NCBI GenBank assembly: GCA_014218235.1
Contig: CM024766.1
Span: 68,561,207 to 68,625,206 of the forward strand
DNA from: Colocasia esculenta
Lineage: Eukaryota; Streptophyta; Magnoliopsida; Alismatales; Araceae
DNA length: 64,000 bases
Reading direction: 5' to 3'
This document shows, in pieces, positions 58,200-64,000 of the stretch. A program made the translations under genes and the position numbers. Numbering within the stretch: position 1 is the stretch's first letter; each line of letters starts with the position of its first letter. The notes beneath the pieces are model-generated. The model saw only the letters and a program-made list of their open reading frames with translations, had not been told where the DNA came from and did not search any database.

Positions 58200-59944
58200 T
58201 TGTACCCAAATTTTCTTGGGTCCTTGATGGTTAGTTTTTGGAATCCAATGCAAATATCTAGTAGTGCAAGTGCTAATTGTGTGTCCTAATTGATTACAAT
58301 GACTACAACATAGATCATATGCATTCTTTAAATTTATAGTGTTATTAGTTTTCTGTTTTTGTCTGTAAGCATACTGATTAAACCTTTTTGGATTTTTAAT
58401 TCCCTTTTTTTTACAAATTTAGGGGTTGGATATTTTTCAGGGTACACAATTTCTTTTACATTATCTGAGGGTGTATAGCCTACTCCATATTTCTTTTTAC
58501 CTATTCTAGCACCTTTCAATTTTACAACTAAGGATGTTTTACAATTTGTAATTCTATCTATGGTAGCTCTTAGATAGTTATTTTCTTCTCTTAATTTTTC
58601 TTCATCTTTCAATTCATTTGCATTTGACTCAAGTTCCATAATTTTATTGTTTCTAGCCGTTAAGTCTACACATAATAGTTCATTTGATCTTTTAGTTTCA
58701 GTTAAATTTTGTCCTAATCTCTCTACTTCATTTTTTAGATTGGTGTTTGATTTTTCTTGGTTTAGTAAATTTAACTTAACTATTTTCATTTCTTTGACTA
58801 CTGTTTTATATTTATCATACAATTCATTAAATACATCTTCTAGACTATCGGAATTAGATTCTAAACATGAAGTAAAGGAGGTTTCAGAATTTACTTGATT
58901 TAAGGGCTAGATTCACTTGTTCTTCTTCTTCTGATTTTGAGCTTGAAGAGTCTGAACTCGTAGCTTCTTCATTGTCTTATGTTTCTGCCATTACTTTCTT
59001 TTTGTATTTTTTGAACTTTCTCTCTTTGCCTTTCTTTTTCACATATTTTTCAGCTGGATCTTTCTTTCTAAGCTTAGGACATTCTGACTTGAAATGTCAT
59101 GGCTGATTGCATTCGTAACATACTGACTCCTTCTTCTTATCCTTTTTGAAATACCTTTTTCAGCCGAACTTCTTCTTGGCAAGAATTCTCTGAAGTTTCC
59201 TTGACAGCATGACTTCATTATCACTATCTTTAGATCTTTCTTTTGAATCTTCAGAGGAAGAAGAATCTACAACCTTCAAGGCATTTGGAAATTTCTTTTC
59301 GATGAACTTTCAAAAAATATTTCCATATTAATCTCATGAGCCATTAGGGAACCAATTAGTTTATCTATAGAGAGTTCAGTAAGATCACGAGCTTCTTCAA
59401 TAGCAGTTACCTTGGGAGTCCATGAATGAGTTAATGACTTGAGTTTTTTTCTGACAGTTTCTTCATTAGAAAATGCTTTTCCTAATGAACTTAAACCAAC
59501 TATTATATTTGAGAATCTATTATATATTTGGGTGATATTTTCATTAGGTAGCATTTTGAACTCTTCATATTGGGAAACAAGAATATCTATTCTAGTTTGC
59601 TTTACTTTATCAGTTCCTTCATATGTTACCTGTAGTTTATCCTACATTTCTTTTGTAGTTTTACATGCTGATAGTCTATTAGATTCCATTTTAGATAATG
59701 CGCAACATAAATAATTCTTAGCTTTATAGTTTAGAGACATATTTCTTTTATCAGATATAGGTAAAGCAAAGGTACCATCAACAAGTATAGTAAAATCACC
59801 TTGCTCAATTACCTACCACAGATCAAAATTTGTGCCTCGGATGAAACATTCCATTATCATCTTCCAGTACTGGTAATCTTCACCATCGAAGAATGGTGGC
59901 CTTGTAACAGACTGTCCTTCATAGTTGTGGCCTTCAGCTGCCAT
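58200..59944 (-). pseudogene. Element Y gag
   Basis: It starts at 59944 (MAAEGHNYEGQSVTRPPFFDG), close to X's gag. The copia gag core (LTHSWTPKVTAIEEA, IGSLMAHEINME), zinc knuckle 1 near 59110 with a stop inside it, a coiled coil (about 58800-58560) and a second knuckle remnant near 58300 with a missing first cysteine are visible. There are stops at several positions and frame changes near 59310 and 58400. At the end a TAA separates gag from pol in the same frame. Confidence 0.85.
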
Positions 59945-59981
59945 CTCTTCTTAAATCTTTTGATTCTTCTGAGAAGACCTC

Positions 59982-59995
59982 GCTCTGATATCACT
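59982..59995 (-). other. Element Y primer-binding site
   Basis: The minus strand reads AGTGATATCAGAGC against the LTR; it differs by one base from the initiator-Met PBS. Confidence 0.85.
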
Positions 59996-60361
59996 TGTTG
60001 GATCTAGATGGAGCTTTAGATGTCCTAGAGGGGGGGTGAATAGGACTTCTTTGCACCTTTAAAATTTTATCAAAAGAGAAGACTTCAGAATGTAGAGAGC
60101 TTGGAAGTCGAAGTTTGAAGCAGTAGCTCTTTTGAGATCTAGTGAACTTCTCTCTTTCTCTTTTCTGTAGAAGGTGTGGTTGTGTATGCTTGATGTGGTT
60201 CTTTCTTTGTTTTCTTTGACTGGAGTTGGTGAGTCTTCTGTTTCAAACTTCAACTCTATATATGCATAAGAGATTTGAGCTTCCCATTTTAATTAGATCG
60301 TTTGAAAGATAGCCGTTGATTTTTAGATGTTGAGACCTTGAGCTTTCAGAGATGACCATTG

Positions 60362-62290
60362 TTTTTTTTTTTTAAGATAGATACCTGTTAGGGAAGGCAG
60401 GAGAGCACTCCCCCCTTCAGGGAAGGAGAGAGTTGGTCGCACCACCACCCATCACCTATCAGGGAAATTTATTAATAAGAAGATGAATTGTACATAAGAA
60501 ACCTAGGGCCTGATGGAGGGGCAACCTATCTTATCAAGACGATAGGCGCCCCTTACAGAAGAGGGAAGATCAGCCCAGGAGCACCATACAATAAGAAACT
60601 CAGAAATAGAACAACCTACACCCACTAAGGAATCAGCAACCTGGTTAGCTTCCCTGAAGACGTGGCAGATGGATGCTTGAATCTTGGTACAATAGTGTAT
60701 AATATCATGAAGAATGTAGATCAGCCGCCGCGGGCAAGATGCACGACGTTGCAAAATGCGCACCAACACTTGGGAATCATACTCAACCAGAACGGAAGTA
60801 AAACCTCTATGACAGCACAAGGCTAGTCCATCCCTAAGAGCAAGAGCCTCCGCTTGAAGGCTAGAATGAACATCCGGGTATTTTGTAGCGAAGGCGAACA
60901 AGATATTACCATGGCAATCACGCAATATACCCCCACCAGCCGCAACACTAGTGCCAGTCTGGAACGCCCCATCTACATTTAACTTGAGGCGACCCGATGG
61001 AGACAAGAACCAACGAATAACCCTGGGAGGCAAAGGCATCCTAGCAGCCACATGAATACTCCAACAACTTAAAAAACCACGCTGAGCAGATGTAAGATCA
61101 GACACTTTAAACACATATGCAGTAGCAATGTCACGAACAGCATTCATCGCTCTATAAATGATTCATTGAGCTGACATCAACTGAGCATCAAAACGACAAT
61201 GATTCCTGCTGCACCAAATTTCCCAGAGGATAGCCAAAAAGAGACACCTGGATAGAGTCCCACCAACTGTGGAATAACGGAGATTTGAAAGGAAATCAAA
61301 CACCCCACTGGGCACCAGCGATACATGAGCGTTATTAAAGTTGAGGAAGTCATGCACAACAGCCCACACATCATTAGCGATTTTTCCATGAAACAGAAGA
61401 TGCTGGATGGACTCACTCTGAGGGATAGGGCAACAAGTGAATTTAGAGCACAATGGGATACCGCAAGCAGCAATTCTATCATCAGAAGGGATACAGCCAC
61501 GTACCACACGCCATGCAAAAATGGACCATTTAAGAGGAATACACGAACCCCAAAGAAGGGACTAGCATGAAGACAGAGAATCCCCCTATAAGATGGAACA
61601 CACCGATTTGGAGGTAAATAGCCCATCAGGAGTAGGACACCAGATCCACCGGTCCATGGCAGTAGCATTAGCAAGTGCACCATCCAAAACCGCTGAAGGG
61701 CAGTGAACACAGGCAATAGCAAGGTGTTCACAAGTACTATCTGAAAAAGCATGCTGCACAGAACAGTATTTATTAGAAATATTCAACCATACATGCATAA
61801 GCAGAAATGTCCAAAGAGGAACAGACCCTGCCCAAATATCCAACCAAAAACTAACCATCGACCCAGGCCCTGATATGAAAACTCTATGATTAGAGAAGAT
61901 TAGGCTGGCGGCTTGCTGCCATAACCTTCTTTCTGAAGCAATCATAAGACCAAATATAGCTTCATAATAATGAACATTATGCAAGTATTTGGCTTTAAAA
62001 AAGGAAGTCCACAGAGAAGTGGAAGAGAGAACCCTCCAAAGCAATTTAGTCCTTAAAGCAACCTGCATACCACGGATATCCAGAATCCCCAAACCGTCAG
62101 AAGACACCGGTTTAGATATATCATGCCAGGACACCCAGTGTTTTTTTGGGGACCCCTCATAAGATCCCCAAAAGCATTTAGCCAAAATCCTGTGAAAAGC
62201 TCTAATAACAGAACCAGGGATGGCCTGGGACGACATAGTGTAGATAGGAAGGGCAGATAAAACATGCCTCACAAGCACAAGCCGCCCTCC
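60362..62290 (-). mobile_element. 5'-truncated plant L1-type LINE
   Basis: A T-run (60362-60373, a poly-A tail on the minus strand) marks the 3' end. AGAGATGACCATTG occurs at 60348-60361 and again at 62291-62304, extending to 17 bp if the T-run is counted. Poly-A plus a long, variable TSD is the hallmark of target-primed reverse transcription. Only the last 1.9 kb of a LINE is present. Confidence 0.93.
60503..62290 (-). pseudogene. LINE ORF2 C-terminus: RT thumb, zf-RVT, RNase H
   Basis: The frame begins inside RT with LVLVRHVLSALPIYTMSS and KKHWVSWHDISKP. It continues through a Trp/Cys-rich zf-RVT region (CCPIPQSESIQHLLFH) and ends in an RNase H domain (LKLNVDGAFQTG, LQAEALALRDGL, FREANQVADSL). 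All parts share one frame, interrupted by a few stops (about 61586 and 61163-61150). An RNase H domain after RT is common in plant L1 lineages. Confidence 0.9.
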
Positions 62291-62984
62291 AGAGATGACC
62301 ATTGTTTCTTCAGCTCTTAGAGTCTCAACGACTTCAGGCTATGCAGATAGCTTCATGGCTCTATGAGACAGCTTCATTAAATGACTGCAATCTCCATACT
62401 CATGACTGAGCATAAGTGTGCTTCAGTAGGTAGCTAAATATCTACAAGGTCAAGAAAAAATGTAAATAACTTTGTCCTTTCAGAGGTAGGTGAGATAGAA
62501 ATATATCTAAAGTTTAATAACTCAGAAGGACAGATGTTCAAAGCATTTAAGGATAGACAGACAGTAGTATGGGGAATACATGACTTTTCCTAAAAGTAAG
62601 GAAGTTCTGACAGAAAGGAGATGTGGTAGGTGAGTTCTGACAGATAACCCATACCGCTTATACCTACTATAGCATTTACTGCTTAGTATCTATCCAACAG
62701 AGATAGAACTATATTCTTAACAAAGAGTAAGAGAACTCATTAACCAAATCTTTAGAATTTCAACAAGATTTCGAACATGAGCATTTTAAATACACATTTT
62801 CCTACCTAACAGAATATTTGAATAGCAGAGATGAAACTTATATTGCGAGTGATACATGAGACTTTGTTCTTTAACAGACCCTATGGGAATAAAGATAAAC
62901 TATTGAAATGATTAAGATAAATAAGAGCAATAGGTTCTATAACAAAATAACAAATGTGTGATTACATACAGTTGATGTTATACT

Positions 62985-63345
62985 TCAACTTCTAAAGAGT
63001 CGGAGTGAGAAACAATCAAGACATGAACAATGCTAGACTTCGACTGTTATAAGAGTTGGAGTAAGACTTATTAGTAATAAACTTCGACTTCTTGAAAGTC
63101 GAAGTCAATCAAGCAATTAGTGATACTTCGACTTTTCAGAAGTCGGAGTGAGGCTACTTCGACTTTCAAGGAGTCGGAGTGAAGTAAGATCTCTTCAACT
63201 TTAGAGGAGTCAGAGTGAACCCAGAACACTTCGACTTACGAAGAGTCGGAGTGAAGCCAGATTACTTCAACCTTTCAAGAGTTGGAGTGATGAATAGTTT
63301 GCAACAACATTAGCCCACTTCGACTTTCCAGGAGTCAGAGTTAGT
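62985..63345 (-). repeat. CTTCGACTT/AAGTCGGAGT hairpin array in Y's 5' LTR
   Basis: Nine units in the same order and spacing as at 20008-20368, so the array existed before Y inserted. Confidence 0.85.
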
Positions 63346-63412
63346 ATGGTATACAGTATACACTTGTGGACTTAGAAAATTTTTCTTATCAAGTGTGTCA
63401 GTGTTGACACTT

Positions 63413-64000
63413 AGGTCCTGTGTGTTGACATGAAGGATCGAGGAAAAGGTGTGGATAAGATCTAGAAGGGGGGGATGAATAGATCTATGCCACTTTCTGC
63501 GGAAGCTTAAGCAATTTAAAATACTTTTTAGAATCAGAGGCAATTTTAATCAGTGAAAAACACAGATCTGATGAAATGTTAAGTGAGTTGATAAAATAGA
63601 TGTAAAAACCTATTGATTAAGTGAATCTTGATCGATCCTATGCAAGCATCTAACGGATGATAAAAACAAACCACAAATAGACAAGTGCACAGAGATTTTT
63701 AGGTGGTTCGGAAATCACCCATGTGATTCCTACATCCACCCCTCACACCTAGTGAGGATTCACTAAACAACCTGGGTTACACACCCACTGGAGCCAGACA
63801 ACTCCAACACTTGAGTTTACAACTCACACACCTCTAGAGCAAGACTACTCTAGATCCCTGAGCAAGACTGCTCAACAAACACTTGAGTTAGACAACTCAA
63901 ACTGAGCACGACGGCTCACAAATAACAATGCTAGACACCAACACACGACATGGATCTTCTAGCAGCAGATCATGTCAGACATGAGAACATTCATGAGAGT
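63413..64000 (-). mobile_element. Element Z: start of another copia LTR, incomplete
   Basis: TGTGTTGACATGAAGG at 63421 is the plus-strand view of an LTR 3' end. Behind it lies AAGGGGGGGATGAATAGATC (the reverse of the CCCCCCCTTCTAG motif) and CTTAAGCAATTT. The rest matches S2 in reverse, with repeated ACTTGAGTT.GACAACTC and TGAGCA.GAC.GCTCA inverted units around 63780-63930. The element continues beyond the window. Confidence 0.75.

Larger units (their letters stand above)
19571..63412 (-). mobile_element. Element Y: Sirevirus-type Ty1/copia, split by S3, D and a LINE
   Basis: Reading the minus strand, the pieces in order are 5' LTR (63412-59996), PBS, gag, pol, a spacer, third ORF (54686-52391, then 37639-36951, then 21007 onward), PPTs and 3' LTR (20649-19571). 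LTR pieces 19571-20440 and 62536-63412 are homologous and in the same orientation. The third-ORF pieces align in the correct order with the intact order in element X. This shows that 44 kb of sequence is one old element swollen by younger insertions. Confidence 0.85.
59996..63412 (-). repeat. Element Y 5' LTR, split by a LINE and cut by Z
   Basis: It begins TGTTGGATCTAG on the plus strand. The LINE at 60362-62290 divides it. Homology with the 3' LTR runs from 62535 to about 63412, where Z interrupts; the last 240 bases seen at 20410-20649 are missing. The hairpin array lies at about 62985-63345. Confidence 0.82.

Overview
The window comes from a large, repeat-rich flowering-plant nuclear genome, probably a dicot or early-diverging angiosperm; the species cannot be named from the sequence. 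I see no host gene. Essentially all 64 kb is one stack of nested retrotransposons. The evidence is paired long terminal repeats (LTRs), 5-bp target-site duplications (TSDs), tRNA-iMet primer-binding sites (PBS), polypurine tracts (PPT) and plant-type gag/pol domains. I use private labels: A, B, C, D, X, Y and Z for elements, S1 to S4 for LTR-only insertions.

Region 1-19427 is element A, a minus-strand Ty3/gypsy chromovirus. Its 3' LTR ends at 251 and its 5' LTR spans 15425-19427. Its integrase is split by a copia-type solo LTR (S1, 1630-3273, TSD TAGTC). Its protease/RT junction is split by a second minus-strand chromovirus, B (4845-13747, TSD TGCAA). B has lost its reverse transcriptase; an inverted piece of its own LTR sits in that place. 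A's 5' LTR holds a copia LTR fragment (S2) and a 51-bp hairpin repeat array. A 143-bp integrase scrap of another gypsy lineage (C) follows.

Region 19571-63412 is one dismembered minus-strand Sirevirus-type Ty1/copia element, Y. Its 3' LTR is 19571-20649. Its pieces are separated by S3 (a gypsy solo LTR, 21008-36945, TSD ATCTA) and by D (a plus-strand Tekay-type chromovirus, 37640-52390). S3 itself contains X, a second Sirevirus (22433-35227, TSD ATAAG). D's 5' LTR contains S4 (38868-42060, TSD GAAAA), whose left part is a three-LTR tandem Cassandra element carrying 5S rRNA-like sequence. Y continues at 52391 with its third ORF, pol and gag, and ends in its 5' LTR (59996-63412). That LTR is split by a 5'-truncated LINE (60362-62290) with a 14-17 bp TSD. 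At the right edge another copia LTR (Z) begins.

Every coding region is broken by stops or frameshifts, so nothing here looks autonomous. X is the best preserved: one stop in gag, one in pol, and a mutated RT active site. The most interesting signals are the tandem Cassandra/5S array; the third ORF shared by X and Y, which looks like a nuclear coiled-coil protein rather than an envelope; LTR-type motifs recurring just upstream of that third ORF; and arrays of short inverted repeats in nearly every LTR family, some shared between unrelated families.
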